A DNA stretch of 21,511 bases. Origin: an uncultured Prevotella sp. Its GTDB lineage: Bacteria; Bacteroidota; Bacteroidia; Bacteroidales; Bacteroidaceae. Below the pieces are notes generated by a model that was not told where the DNA came from, searched no databases, and worked only from the letters and a program-made list of their open reading frames with translations. This document shows, one piece after another, positions 7,897 through 15,818 of this stretch (position 1 is its first letter; every line of letters begins with the position of its first letter). The position numbers were made by a program, and so were the translations under genes. The stretch lies in assembly GCA_900768785.1 (NCBI GenBank), contig CAAGEG010000024.1, positions 1 through 21,511 of the forward strand, given 5' to 3'.

Positions 7897-10242
7897 TTAG
7901 CGGATAACGGTTTTCTTGCCATTGTGAATGTAAAGACCGGGAATAGATGGTTTGGATATGCGTATGCCTTGTATGCTATACCAAATGGGGTCTTCTACTT
8001 TATCAGTATTAACTGTTTTCACTCCCGAAGTTATGACTTCGTTAAATTTTATGTCCTGTTCAAGAATTTTCTTAGTGCGAATGCCACCTAAAACTTCCTC
8101 TATAACGAAGTGGACGCTCTCGTCAATTTCATAATCCCATGCGTCAAGTAAAAACAAAATTTTGATTGTTTCACCCGACTGTATTGTATTCTTTTTAATA
8201 TCTTCAGAACCGTTAATATAACCGCGGATATAATAATTTGAATTTTCAGGGAACTTCCAACGACGTTCGTCGTTGTTTATTATAGTTATATTAGCGGAAA
8301 GTGTTCCGACATCATCTAACTCTATAGAATATTCTTTTACTTGAAAGTCATAAAAGTCAATTTCATCGCCGGAAACGTAAATAGACCCCTTTGCCAATAC
8401 AATACTTGTGCCATGTTCGCAAATAAGAAATGCCGCATTTCCAGGAGTAGAGAACGACTTCGTTATTTGTATTGACTCTGTCTCTCCCGGACGTATATAT
8501 AGTCCGCTTGTGTATGAACTGCTGGTACGTAAATCATTAAAATGCTGGTTCTCAAGAGAAATATCGCCCATTTCGTAAAAGATTACATCAACGTAAGTGT
8601 TCAGCTCTTTTGTATCGTTGTTTTTTATTTTGATAGAAAATTTTTTATTTTCATCTACTTTGGGAGTTTGATTATCCTCAGTATAAACTTCCGTAATTTC
8701 TATTTTCTTTTCAGGTAGCATAGTGAGAGTAAGGTTCCCGGCTTCTTTTACAACACGAAGGCAAATGTCATCGCTTCCAAGAGTAAACCAGTCGTAATCT
8801 CCCTCTGCAGGTTTGGCACGGAAATAAAAGATTGTTTCGCCTTCTGACACTGAGTTTGGATCAATCATAAACTCAATGTTTGTCAATACATCTCCATCTT
8901 GGTCAACTTCTATTTCATTAGATATCAAAAATGGTGTAAACATATCGCCTTCTTTAGTTCCAAGAGCGACGATAATTTTATTTTTCGGTTGTGAAAGACT
9001 TTCATAACTTACATAGATGCTAACCGAATGATATAAATTGTTAATTTTCACAGGTTCTACAAGATTGAAATATATTTCTTGGTTGAATTCTTCAGAGCCG
9101 GTGACAGGAGGTTGCATGCCAAATACAGCCTGTTGCATATAGGAAAACCCCATTTGATTACTTGAGCTACCGACACTGGTATTATTGTACGGATTTAATA
9201 CTGAAAGGCGGAAATATCCATCGCTACGTCCTTCCCAACCCCAGTTAATATGAAAGAGTCCATTACCATCGTAACCGTCGCATACAAAAGAGTGACCATC
9301 TGTGCCGTTTATTCCTGCGTATGGCACAGGACGTCCTGCTTTCAGTTCTTCGTAAATCATATTTTCCCATTGGTTGATGGAATAATAGCTACGGAAAAGC
9401 GTTTTTGTTCCTTTGTCGTATCCGAAATATGTACGTGCTGCAGTAGATATAGCCGTTTCTTGTGCACCTGATGCATTAGCTCCATAAACCATTTTTACTG
9501 CTTGTCCGCAATATTGCATAAGTTCAGCAACTGCGAGTTTTTGCTGTTCAGTAGCATCAACGTTAGCATAAGCAAGAAGCATATCATCCCAGTTAAACTT
9601 CTTTGATGGCAGTTCGCTCAAGGTGATAGTCTCATCTTTAATAGGTGAAAAATCGTATCCCGGTATTGCTGTACATTCGGCAGATGGCCATTTATGATAA
9701 TACATCACTTGTGCCATAGCAGTAGCTACGCAGCCTGTTGGGGCTGTCACTTCGCTGCCTTTGCCGTTTGGTACTATTGGACAAAGGTTGCTGTATGGCG
9801 CATCTTGATACCATGTAGTGCTGATTAGCGGTTCAATAGCTCCACCGCTAATAACCGGAGCATCACTTGGTTCAAGCTCAATGGCTTGCAAAGCCTTTAT
9901 TGCTTCATCGTAGCCATTAATCCAAGCCTTCATGTTTTCAGGCATGTTTTCATTGTCTAATGACCCAGAATCAGCATAACCGAGTATTTGATAAGCATTG
10001 CTGTTTGCACTTACCAAAACGTATCCTCCTTTGTCAATATTGAAGCCATAAAGATTTGTTGCCTTCAGTTTTGCAGAAGATACCTGTTGCAAGTCTATGT
10101 TTCTTGTCTTGAAAAACTTTTTACCAACACTGCCATTAACAAAGTTTATGGCAACTTGTTGTGCCTCTTGTTCCGTAATATTTCTTGCGCCAAGTGAAAG
10201 CGAAAGAATCGTAAAGGAAAATAAGAATAATAACTTTTTCAT
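7897..10242 (-). CDS. Secreted C10 family cysteine protease (streptopain/interpain-like)
   Basis: This is a predicted exported cysteine endopeptidase of 781 aa, the family of streptococcal SpeB and Prevotella interpain A. Residues 1-19 are a signal peptide. Residues about 20-125 match the SpeB-type propeptide (ITEQEAQQVAINFVNG; KGGYVLVSA). The mature domain has the nucleophile C171 in TGCVATAMAQVMYYHKWP and the general base H317 in DGHSFVCDGYD. N333-W334 lie in HINWGWEGRSDGYF. The catalytic set is therefore complete. After about residue 380 comes a 400-residue beta-rich extension of unknown role. It ends in residues 741-781 (IQGIRI, PGLYIHNGK), the same tail module as the S8 protease. A -7 box lies about 30 bp upstream. 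The TPR/AraC regulator gene is the next gene upstream on the same strand. Confidence 0.92.
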   Translation of the reverse strand: MKKLLFLFSFTILSLSLGARNITEQEAQQVAINFVNGSVGKKFFKTRNIDLQQVSSAKLKATNLYGFNIDKGGYVLVSANSNAYQILGYADSGSLDNENMPENMKAWINGYDEAIKALQAIELEPSDAPVISGGAIEPLISTTWYQDAPYSNLCPIVPNGKGSEVTAPTGCVATAMAQVMYYHKWPSAECTAIPGYDFSPIKDETITLSELPSKKFNWDDMLLAYANVDATEQQKLAVAELMQYCGQAVKMVYGANASGAQETAISTAARTYFGYDKGTKTLFRSYYSINQWENMIYEELKAGRPVPYAGINGTDGHSFVCDGYDGNGLFHINWGWEGRSDGYFRLSVLNPYNNTSVGSSSNQMGFSYMQQAVFGMQPPVTGSEEFNQEIYFNLVEPVKINNLYHSVSIYVSYESLSQPKNKIIVALGTKEGDMFTPFLISNEIEVDQDGDVLTNIEFMIDPNSVSEGETIFYFRAKPAEGDYDWFTLGSDDICLRVVKEAGNLTLTMLPEKKIEITEVYTEDNQTPKVDENKKFSIKIKNNDTKELNTYVDVIFYEMGDISLENQHFNDLRTSSSYTSGLYIRPGETESIQITKSFSTPGNAAFLICEHGTSIVLAKGSIYVSGDEIDFYDFQVKEYSIELDDVGTLSANITIINNDERRWKFPENSNYYIRGYINGSEDIKKNTIQSGETIKILFLLDAWDYEIDESVHFVIEEVLGGIRTKKILEQDIKFNEVITSGVKTVNTDKVEDPIWYSIQGIRISKPSIPGLYIHNGKKTVIR

Positions 10243-10273
10243 TTAAATTAATTTATGAGTTTAAATTTTCAGC

Positions 10274-10281
10274 CAAAGGTA
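10274..10281 (-). promoter_or_regulatory. Candidate -7 box for the C10 protease
   Basis: The minus strand reads TACCTTTG, an exact fit to TAnnTTTG, 32 bp before the ATG at 10242. A second match, TAGGTTTG, lies further upstream (plus 10363-10370). Neither has an obvious TTTG -33 box at normal spacing, so an activator may be needed. That last point is inference. Confidence 0.4.
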
Positions 10282-10397
10282 TGATTAATCTCTTTCGTTA
10301 TGCCGTTTTCAAGGTTTCTTCTTGTAACAATTTAGGTCAATGGTTGTAAATAACCTAATATTCAAACCTATAATTAATATTATAAATAGTGCGGATT

Positions 10398-12110
10398 TTA
10401 TTTTTCAATGTCCGGGCAGGACCTAAACTCTGTGGGCGTCATACCATATTTTTCTACAAACAGGCGATGGAAAGTCTGTCGGCTGGAGAAACCCGATTCT
10501 TGTGAGATGCCTTCAATGGTATAGTTTGGTTTAGATTTTAATATTGAAACAGAATATTCAAGTCGGAGAGTGTTTATATAATCAGGGAAACCATTGGCAA
10601 ACTGCTGGAATAGAGCAGAGAGGTGTTTAGGTGTAATATGGATAAGTGCAGCAGCATTGTCACGGTTGAAACCAGGCTGCAAAAATAGTCGTTCACTGAC
10701 AATCATACAGTCTAAGCGATTGAACAGCACTTTCTCATAATTTTCTTCGTTATCAATATTTTGTGGTTCAGGCTTAGTTATTTTGTGCATGCGTAGTTCA
10801 TCATGAGTCTCGGCGAGTTCACGAATCATGGTGGCGGCAATCTTGTTTTTTCGGCTAATCTGGCGATTGTAATATAGTAACACGGCAGCAAATCCTCCGA
10901 GAATAACAAGCAGAATAATGACGACAATAAAGATTGTATTATGACGCGAAATTTTTTGTTTTTGTATAAGAAGTTGAATCTCCATATCTTTTGTCTTATA
11001 TAGCGCAGATAGTTCAGCTACTTTTGAGTTTTTGTCACGTATATAAAGGCTGTCTGTCATTGTCTTCATCAGTTTGGAAATGTCAAGAGCCTTGCGAATA
11101 TTTCCTTTACCCTCGTGACATTCTACTTCAAATGCAAGAAGAGAGTTTACATAAAAATATGTCAGTGTGTCGCCTCCTGCGGAGATAAGATCTTTTTTCT
11201 CTTTAATTTTTTTAAGCGCGTCATCGTATTGCTTGGTTTCAATAAGGTATGGTATCATGAGTTGTCCGCCGTCCGAAGTCTTACACCAATTGGTGTTGCT
11301 ACATTTTTTGGCGTATGAATGCGCCTTTTCGCTTTGGTCTGTTCCCCAATATACTATCATGAAGAGTGCATATATTTCAGCTTTACGCATATCTATGACT
11401 CCGTCTGCTACGTCAGGGTTATTTGCCAAACTTGATAGTATATCTTCTATTTGAGGTAGAAATTCAAGAGCTTTGGCAAATTGTTTCTTCTCTATAAGAA
11501 TATTCACTTTTTGGCTTACCCCGAAAAGGTAATTGTCTAAATATTTCCAATCGTTGGTTGTTTCAGACATTTCTCTATAGATATTATTGCCTCTGTCCAG
11601 CATTTCAAAACCTGTATCTATAGACTCGGTTTCTGCCATTGATAGTCCCATGAACTGGAATAAATAAGCCGCTGTCTCCTTCTTTTTAAGTGCTTTTGCA
11701 AGGGAGAGCCCCTCTGTTGCAGATATTATTGCTTCAGCGTAACGACTTTCAGCAAAGTAGAGCGCACAAAGTTGTTTCAGCGATTTTAGCATAGGTACGC
11801 TGTCGTTGTCTTGTTTAGCACTTTCGTAAGCTTTGCTGCTATAGATGATAGCCATATCAGTCATATTTAGCCCATTATGATAAATAATGGCGCGCATGCC
11901 ATTGATATCTGTTAATGAGAGCTTCTTTTTCTGTTCGGCTGAGTCAAGAATTTCAAGGGCTCGGCGTGGCTGTGTGAGACAAATATGATTTATATATTCA
12001 ACTGTGTAGCAACTGTCGGCAGTTTCGGATTCATCGCTTTTGCCACCTGAAGAACATGAAAAGAAGATAGTGATAATAAGTATTACTATAAACAATGGGA
12101 ACTTAAACAT
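10398..12110 (-). CDS. Membrane-anchored TPR sensor with AraC-type DNA-binding domain
   Basis: This 570-aa protein is a one-polypeptide regulator. Residues 1-18 are hydrophobic and end in FFSCSS, a lipobox-like site with C19. Residues about 35-385 are helical repeats of TPR character, for example AEAIISATEGLSLAKALKKK and LDISKLMKTMTDSLY. A single strong membrane segment follows at about 392-414, then a charged, coiled-coil-like linker at about 416-445. The C-terminus (about 478-565) is an AraC/XylS double helix-turn-helix, including GISQESGFSSRQTFHRLF and YGMTPTEFR. The implied topology is sensor outside and DNA-binding domain inside. TPR/TM/HTH regulators of this kind are known in Bacteroidetes. 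It lies upstream of the C10 protease (155-bp gap) and divergent from the lipoprotein gene, so both are candidate targets. The signal sensed is unknown. Confidence 0.85.
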   Translation of the reverse strand: MFKFPLFIVILIITIFFSCSSGGKSDESETADSCYTVEYINHICLTQPRRALEILDSAEQKKKLSLTDINGMRAIIYHNGLNMTDMAIIYSSKAYESAKQDNDSVPMLKSLKQLCALYFAESRYAEAIISATEGLSLAKALKKKETAAYLFQFMGLSMAETESIDTGFEMLDRGNNIYREMSETTNDWKYLDNYLFGVSQKVNILIEKKQFAKALEFLPQIEDILSSLANNPDVADGVIDMRKAEIYALFMIVYWGTDQSEKAHSYAKKCSNTNWCKTSDGGQLMIPYLIETKQYDDALKKIKEKKDLISAGGDTLTYFYVNSLLAFEVECHEGKGNIRKALDISKLMKTMTDSLYIRDKNSKVAELSALYKTKDMEIQLLIQKQKISRHNTIFIVVIILLVILGGFAAVLLYYNRQISRKNKIAATMIRELAETHDELRMHKITKPEPQNIDNEENYEKVLFNRLDCMIVSERLFLQPGFNRDNAAALIHITPKHLSALFQQFANGFPDYINTLRLEYSVSILKSKPNYTIEGISQESGFSSRQTFHRLFVEKYGMTPTEFRSCPDIEK

Positions 12111-12157
12111 AATTGTAAAATATAAGTAACAAAAAATGTATTTAAATATATTCTAAG

Positions 12158-12165
12158 CAAAGATA
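12158..12165 (-). promoter_or_regulatory. Candidate -7 box for the TPR/AraC regulator
   Basis: The minus strand reads TATCTTTG, an exact and typical TAnnTTTG box, 47 bp before the ATG at 12110. The expected TTTG -33 box is not evident at 19-21 bp. A TTTG is present but only 12 bp upstream. Confidence 0.5.
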
Positions 12166-12415
12166 CCAAAAATCCGGCAAATTTAAAAATGGAGAAGGAA
12201 AATGGAAGTAAAATAAGTGGAATATCAGACGGTTTCACACTATATAATGCACTAATTTCAATGCGTTAAAAATGCCCATAAAAGATTGATATTAATGTGC
12301 TATCCCAAAATGCTACAATCTAAATCCCTTTTTACTACATTGCATATTACACTTCAAATCCCATATTATTACAACGAGAGGGTTAGAAGCTGCCCGAAGA
12401 ATTGCGTTAAAGTCC

Positions 12416-12423
12416 TAATTTTG
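12416..12423 (+). promoter_or_regulatory. Promoter-like -7 box in repeat copy 1
   Basis: TAATTTTG fits TAnnTTTG and is followed by CAT, as is common in this phylum. It is the distal of two identical boxes 87 bp apart, 131 bp before the ATG of the lipoprotein. No clear -33 TTTG is present at 19-21 bp. Confidence 0.45.
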
Positions 12424-12502
12424 CATTAACAATTTACACTTCAAATCCCATATTATTACAACGAGAGGGTTAGAAACTGCCCGAAGAATTGCGTTAAAGT
12501 CC

Positions 12503-12510
12503 TAATTTTG
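12503..12510 (+). promoter_or_regulatory. Promoter-like -7 box in repeat copy 2, proximal to the lipoprotein gene
   Basis: TAATTTTG fits TAnnTTTG and lies 44 bp before the ATG at 12555. It is the better-placed candidate for the lipoprotein promoter. As in copy 1, a canonical -33 box is missing. The upstream part of the repeat, conserved between copies, may hold an activator site (inference). Confidence 0.5.
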
Positions 12511-12554
12511 CATAAACAATTTTTATATATTTATTAACTAAAAGAATTTTTATC

Positions 12555-13136
12555 ATGGATCTTAAAAAATTATTAAAAGCATTTGCAGTATTGGCTGCGG
12601 TAAGTTTAGTCTCATTCTCATTCACATCATGCGGTGGTGATGATGAAGATGATGGTAGTGAAGGTGGCGGTACATCAACAGTACAGACTCCTAAATCAGC
12701 AATGGCAGCTTATAACTTTGAGGTATCTTCAGATATGCTTGAAGTTCTTGATATTACTATTTCTTATATAGATAAAGGTGAAATCAAGTCTGAAAAAATG
12801 ACAAAAGTAAAATGGAGTCATATTGCCAACGGACTCGAATTGCCGGCAACATTCGGTTATAAGATACACATGAAGGTAAAGGACAATGCCAATTTCAGCA
12901 AGACTTCTTACGACTTCACAACAAAAGTCTATAGCATGGAAATTGCTGTCTATGACCAAAATGGGAAGAAAATAGAAACACTTGGTACCGGAGCCTCTTC
13001 TGCCACAGAAGGTGGTTTGTCGGGTATAAGTGAAGACCAAATTAGAAAAGCATATGTTGACCGCGAATACATCAATACCGGCTGTGAAGTAGGTACAGAC
13101 GGTCACCACACAAAAAAGACAATAAACTGGAATTAA
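12555..13136 (+). CDS. Small surface-type lipoprotein of unknown function
   Basis: This 193-aa protein has a type II signal peptide with lipobox FTSC, so C26 is the predicted lipidated residue. The cysteine is followed by GGDDEDDGSEGGG. An acidic run just after the cysteine resembles the lipoprotein export signal that sends Bacteroidetes lipoproteins to the outer face of the outer membrane. Surface display is therefore likely but inferred. The mature part (about residues 45-193) alternates short beta-type segments and shows no motif I recognise. The gene stands alone between a duplicated promoter region and a nested-hairpin terminator. It is divergent from the TPR/AraC regulator, which may control it. 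Confidence 0.85.
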   Translation: MDLKKLLKAFAVLAAVSLVSFSFTSCGGDDEDDGSEGGGTSTVQTPKSAMAAYNFEVSSDMLEVLDITISYIDKGEIKSEKMTKVKWSHIANGLELPATFGYKIHMKVKDNANFSKTSYDFTTKVYSMEIAVYDQNGKKIETLGTGASSATEGGLSGISEDQIRKAYVDREYINTGCEVGTDGHHTKKTINWN

Positions 13137-13156
13137 TTTTTTTAAACCACAACAAT

Positions 13157-13215
13157 AAAGGCGTGTTGTATCAACGAGTAATCTTTCGTTGATCTCCACG
13201 CCTTTCTCATTTTAA
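13157..13215. terminator. Nested-hairpin terminator between convergent genes
   Basis: The outer stem AAAGGCGTG (13157-13165) pairs with CACGCCTTT (13197-13205). Inside it, ATCAACGA (13170-13177) pairs with TCGTTGAT (13186-13193), giving a two-tier hairpin with a small internal loop and an 8-nt apical loop. TCTCATTTT follows on the plus strand, and TTTATTGTTG on the minus strand. It lies between the convergent stops at 13136 and 13244 and probably works in both directions. Confidence 0.75.
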
Positions 13216-13243
13216 TGTGAATTAGTCTAACAAACGTTATTAT

Positions 13244-14506
13244 TTAATTTTCGGTTAATGCTTTGCTGCATAAGAGCAGCAGATGTTTTTCTTGAATGGT
13301 TGTGGTAGCGAATATATATGTGTCTCCTCCGTCTTTAAGGTGGAGACGTTTTTTTAGTTCTTCTGCTTTTAAAGGAAAATTTCTTGTTGATACATTGGCT
13401 TTTTTGATGCCGTTAAAAGCCTTTTTTATCATCTGTTTGTTCATTGTTGTCGTTTTATTAACTATAAATGAGCGTCCGGGAAAGTCAGGAATATAGTTAT
13501 TAGAGATGAATAGATGGCTATTGGGTGCAATTTCCCTGCATGCAAATCTTTCTGATATTAGTGCGAAGCATCCGGCCTTCATTATTGTAGCATCCGGTTC
13601 ATATAGATATATTGTCGTTTTGCCTATATGAATGTTGTTTTTAATGTTTAATAGAGTTTCTTCGTTTGCAAATCTGTCTTGTCTTCTTTCTGCCTCTTCT
13701 GCTTCTTTGATAGAATATGAGGTTATTGCCCCTGAAGCCACACAATAAATGTGTTGAAGATGGTTGAATGTTGATGAAATGACGAGTAGCAGTTCCTTAC
13801 ATTCGCCTTGTGACGAGACAATATGCACCTCGCCACAACAAGACCCAAAGTCGGCTACAGCCTTTCTCCAATCAAGCATAGGCGATAGTTTTATTATTGT
13901 AAATGTGGCTTTCTTGAGCAGTATATCAGCCATTGCCAAAACATTAGGTGTACAGTCGGCAACGGCATAAGTTCTATCTCCTTTGTTGTCTCTTCGTGCC
14001 GGGTCAATAAATATCACAGTTGAAGATTGGTTGTTATCCAAATAGTGTTCGGCTGTATCGTTTACTATTGTTGTGTTATGGCGTTTGAGCACATTCATGT
14101 TGTGCTTTGCAATGTGACACAGGTTTTCTTGTTGCTCTACATACACAGCCTTGTCAAAGACGCATGACATATAAGAGAAATCAACAGCAAAGCCTCCGGT
14201 TAAATCAGTTAATGTCGTTTGTTGATTATCTTTGATAGAGCCGCATAGTCGTTGGCATAATTCAGTTTTGTATTTGGCTGTTTGCTCAGAGGAACATTGT
14301 TCCATAGAAATCAGAGGAGGATATATTATCTCATTGTTTGCAGCCCATTGCGGTAGTTTAGTACGCGCTTTTTGCCACCCTGAAATTTGTTCTATGGCAT
14401 AGTGCATATCTGTTTCTGACAATAGAGAACGTTTAAGAGCCAACATTCTTATATCGTCATTACGATGGGCTTTAATGAAATCTTCAAGCATGATATATTC
14501 TATCAA
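13244..14506 (-). CDS. Class I SAM-dependent methyltransferase with C-terminal THUMP-like domain
   Basis: This 420-aa protein belongs to a family widespread in Bacteroidetes. The N-terminus (IKAHRNDDIRMLALKR) is helical. The Rossmann methyltransferase core follows, with motif I DLTGGFAVDFSYM at 101-113 and an acidic end of beta-2 at VEQ 123-125. The motif IV-like catalytic loop is FIDPARRD at 166-173. Residues about 330-420, including RNFPLKAEELKKRLHLKDGG, match the THUMP-like domain. RNA may therefore be the substrate, but this is not established. The start at 14506 gives MIEYIM. The second ATG at 14491 is a real alternative, since a 19-bp stem ends only 6 bp before the first one. The preceding gene on this strand is the flavodiiron protein, 113 bp away. 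Confidence 0.82.
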   Translation of the reverse strand: MIEYIMLEDFIKAHRNDDIRMLALKRSLLSETDMHYAIEQISGWQKARTKLPQWAANNEIIYPPLISMEQCSSEQTAKYKTELCQRLCGSIKDNQQTTLTDLTGGFAVDFSYMSCVFDKAVYVEQQENLCHIAKHNMNVLKRHNTTIVNDTAEHYLDNNQSSTVIFIDPARRDNKGDRTYAVADCTPNVLAMADILLKKATFTIIKLSPMLDWRKAVADFGSCCGEVHIVSSQGECKELLLVISSTFNHLQHIYCVASGAITSYSIKEAEEAERRQDRFANEETLLNIKNNIHIGKTTIYLYEPDATIMKAGCFALISERFACREIAPNSHLFISNNYIPDFPGRSFIVNKTTTMNKQMIKKAFNGIKKANVSTRNFPLKAEELKKRLHLKDGGDTYIFATTTIQEKHLLLLCSKALTEN

Positions 14507-14512
14507 ATAATA

Positions 14513-14576
14513 AATGGCATATTCTATAAATCAAGTTTGACATTGGTCATAGCTATAATTTATATAATATGCCATT
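14513..14576. terminator. Long inverted repeat downstream of the flavodiiron gene, possible terminator or leader hairpin
   Basis: AATGGCATATTCTATAAAT (14513-14531) pairs with ATTTATATAATATGCCATT (14558-14576), 18 of 19 matched, with a 26-nt loop. On the minus strand the stem is followed by TATTATTTG. It may end the kinase-flavodiiron transcript. The stem is AT-rich and the loop long for an intrinsic terminator, and it abuts the methyltransferase start, so a regulatory leader hairpin is also possible. Confidence 0.5.
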
Positions 14577-14619
14577 AAATATATAGTTTTTATGCATTTA
14601 TGCATAATGGGTTATGATA

Positions 14620-15816
14620 TCAGTTCCTATCAGCAATAAGTCTTTCTGCCATAGCCTTACCGAGAGCCTCACATTGTGCGAAAGAGTCGTTTTTAAGACT
14701 CTGTTTCATCTCAACGGGAGAGCCTACAGCTTCAAACTTCAGTTTTGTGTCGTTCCATTCGCGTATGCGGTCAACAGCTTTTCCTGCCCATGCATAACTG
14801 CCAAACCATCCTATATAATGGCGGTTTTTGATGTCTTTTCCCGCCAACTCGCTTAATAACACTTCCATTTCGTGATACAATCCGGCATTATAGGTAGGTG
14901 CACCAACAATGAGTGCACGATATCTGAATACGTCTCTTATGATATAAGAATGATGTGTTTTCGAAACGTTATACATCACAATGTTTTTAATTCCTGCTTG
15001 GCTTGCCGCTCTTGCTATGACCTCGGCCATTCTTTCCGTATTGCCATACATAGTGCCATAACATATAACTATACCCTCCTCGGTCTCGTAACGACTCAAA
15101 CGATCATAAATACCAATAACTTTTTCTATATATTCATGCCATACAGGACCATGTGTAGAACAAATATAGTCAAGTTTGACACCCTCAAGTTTCTTTAGGG
15201 CATTTTGTACAGGCACTCCATATTTGCCCACAATATTAGAATAATATCGCTCCATTTCAAGCCAGAAAGTATCACAATTGATTTGAGAGTCGATGATACC
15301 ACCATTTAGAGCCCCAAAACATCCAAAAGCATCACCTGAGAAGAGAACGTTAGAAGTAGTGTCAAGTGTCACCATGGTCTCAGGCCAGTGGACCATAGGT
15401 GTCAATACAAATGAAAGCTGATGGCTTCCAAGTGATAACACATCGCCGTTTTTCACTTCAACAATGCCGTCTTTTATGCCATAGAAGCCTTCAATCATGC
15501 CGAAAGTCTTTTTATTACCTACGATTTGTATGCCCGGATAATATTTCTTAATCAACTCAATAGCACCGCTATGATCCGGTTCCATGTGGTTGATTACCAA
15601 ATAGTCAATAGGTCTGTCACCAAGAATTTCACGTATATTCTTGATATATGGTATAAAGAAGTCAACCTCTACTGTATCAATGAGACACACTTTGTCGTCA
15701 GTGATAAGATAAGAGTTATAAGACACACCATTAGGAAGAGGCCATAAGCCTTCAAATAATTCTTTATTACGGTCGTTTACGCCGACATAATAGATATTAT
15801 TAGTAATTTCAATCAT
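14620..15816 (-). CDS. fprA: Flavodiiron protein (A-type flavoprotein, O2/NO reductase)
   Basis: This is a cytoplasmic enzyme that reduces O2 to water and/or NO to N2O, protecting anaerobes. The 398-aa protein has an N-terminal metallo-beta-lactamase-like diiron domain. Its ligands are visible as HMEPDH (H77, E79, D81, with H82 adjacent), H143 in VHWPET, D162 in FSGDAFG and H222 in STHGP. The C-terminal flavodoxin domain (about 248-398) has the FMN phosphate loop YGTMYGNTERMA at 253-264 and GAPTYNAGLY at 305-314. No extra rubredoxin or flavin reductase domain is fused, so this is the minimal class A form. It starts 2 bp after the stop of the sugar kinase and is surely co-transcribed with it. 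Preference for O2 or NO cannot be read from sequence. Confidence 0.93.
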   Translation of the reverse strand: MIEITNNIYYVGVNDRNKELFEGLWPLPNGVSYNSYLITDDKVCLIDTVEVDFFIPYIKNIREILGDRPIDYLVINHMEPDHSGAIELIKKYYPGIQIVGNKKTFGMIEGFYGIKDGIVEVKNGDVLSLGSHQLSFVLTPMVHWPETMVTLDTTSNVLFSGDAFGCFGALNGGIIDSQINCDTFWLEMERYYSNIVGKYGVPVQNALKKLEGVKLDYICSTHGPVWHEYIEKVIGIYDRLSRYETEEGIVICYGTMYGNTERMAEVIARAASQAGIKNIVMYNVSKTHHSYIIRDVFRYRALIVGAPTYNAGLYHEMEVLLSELAGKDIKNRHYIGWFGSYAWAGKAVDRIREWNDTKLKFEAVGSPVEMKQSLKNDSFAQCEALGKAMAERLIADRN

Positions 15817-15818
15817 AG

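Larger units (their letters stand above)
12347..12520 (+). repeat. 87-bp tandem duplication in a promoter region
   Basis: Two head-to-tail copies, 12347-12433 and 12434-12520, have a period of exactly 87 bp. They differ at only two positions by eye: G at 12389 against A at 12476, and T at 12426 against A at 12513. Each copy ends with TAATTTTG, a promoter-like -7 box. The second copy ends 34 bp before the lipoprotein ATG. The sequence just before copy 1 (TTGCATATTACAC) vaguely resembles the junction, so an older, decayed copy is possible. Confidence 0.9.
12111..12554. other. 444-bp divergent intergenic region
   Basis: This region separates the minus-strand regulator from the plus-strand lipoprotein gene and holds no gene. 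The left part has the regulator's candidate promoter (12158-12165). Positions 12170-12345 are AT-rich with no element recognised. The right part is the 87-bp tandem duplication at 12347-12520 with two promoter-like boxes. The size and content fit a control region for one or both genes. Confidence 0.6.

Noticed and set aside
12347..12520. Possible CRISPR array
   Set aside because: There are only two units of 87 bp and nearly the whole unit is repeated, with no unique spacers between short repeats. No cas gene is nearby.
12729..13199. Minus-strand 156-codon frame opposite the lipoprotein gene
   Set aside because: It is antisense to a well-supported lipoprotein gene, runs through the terminator hairpin and has no motif.
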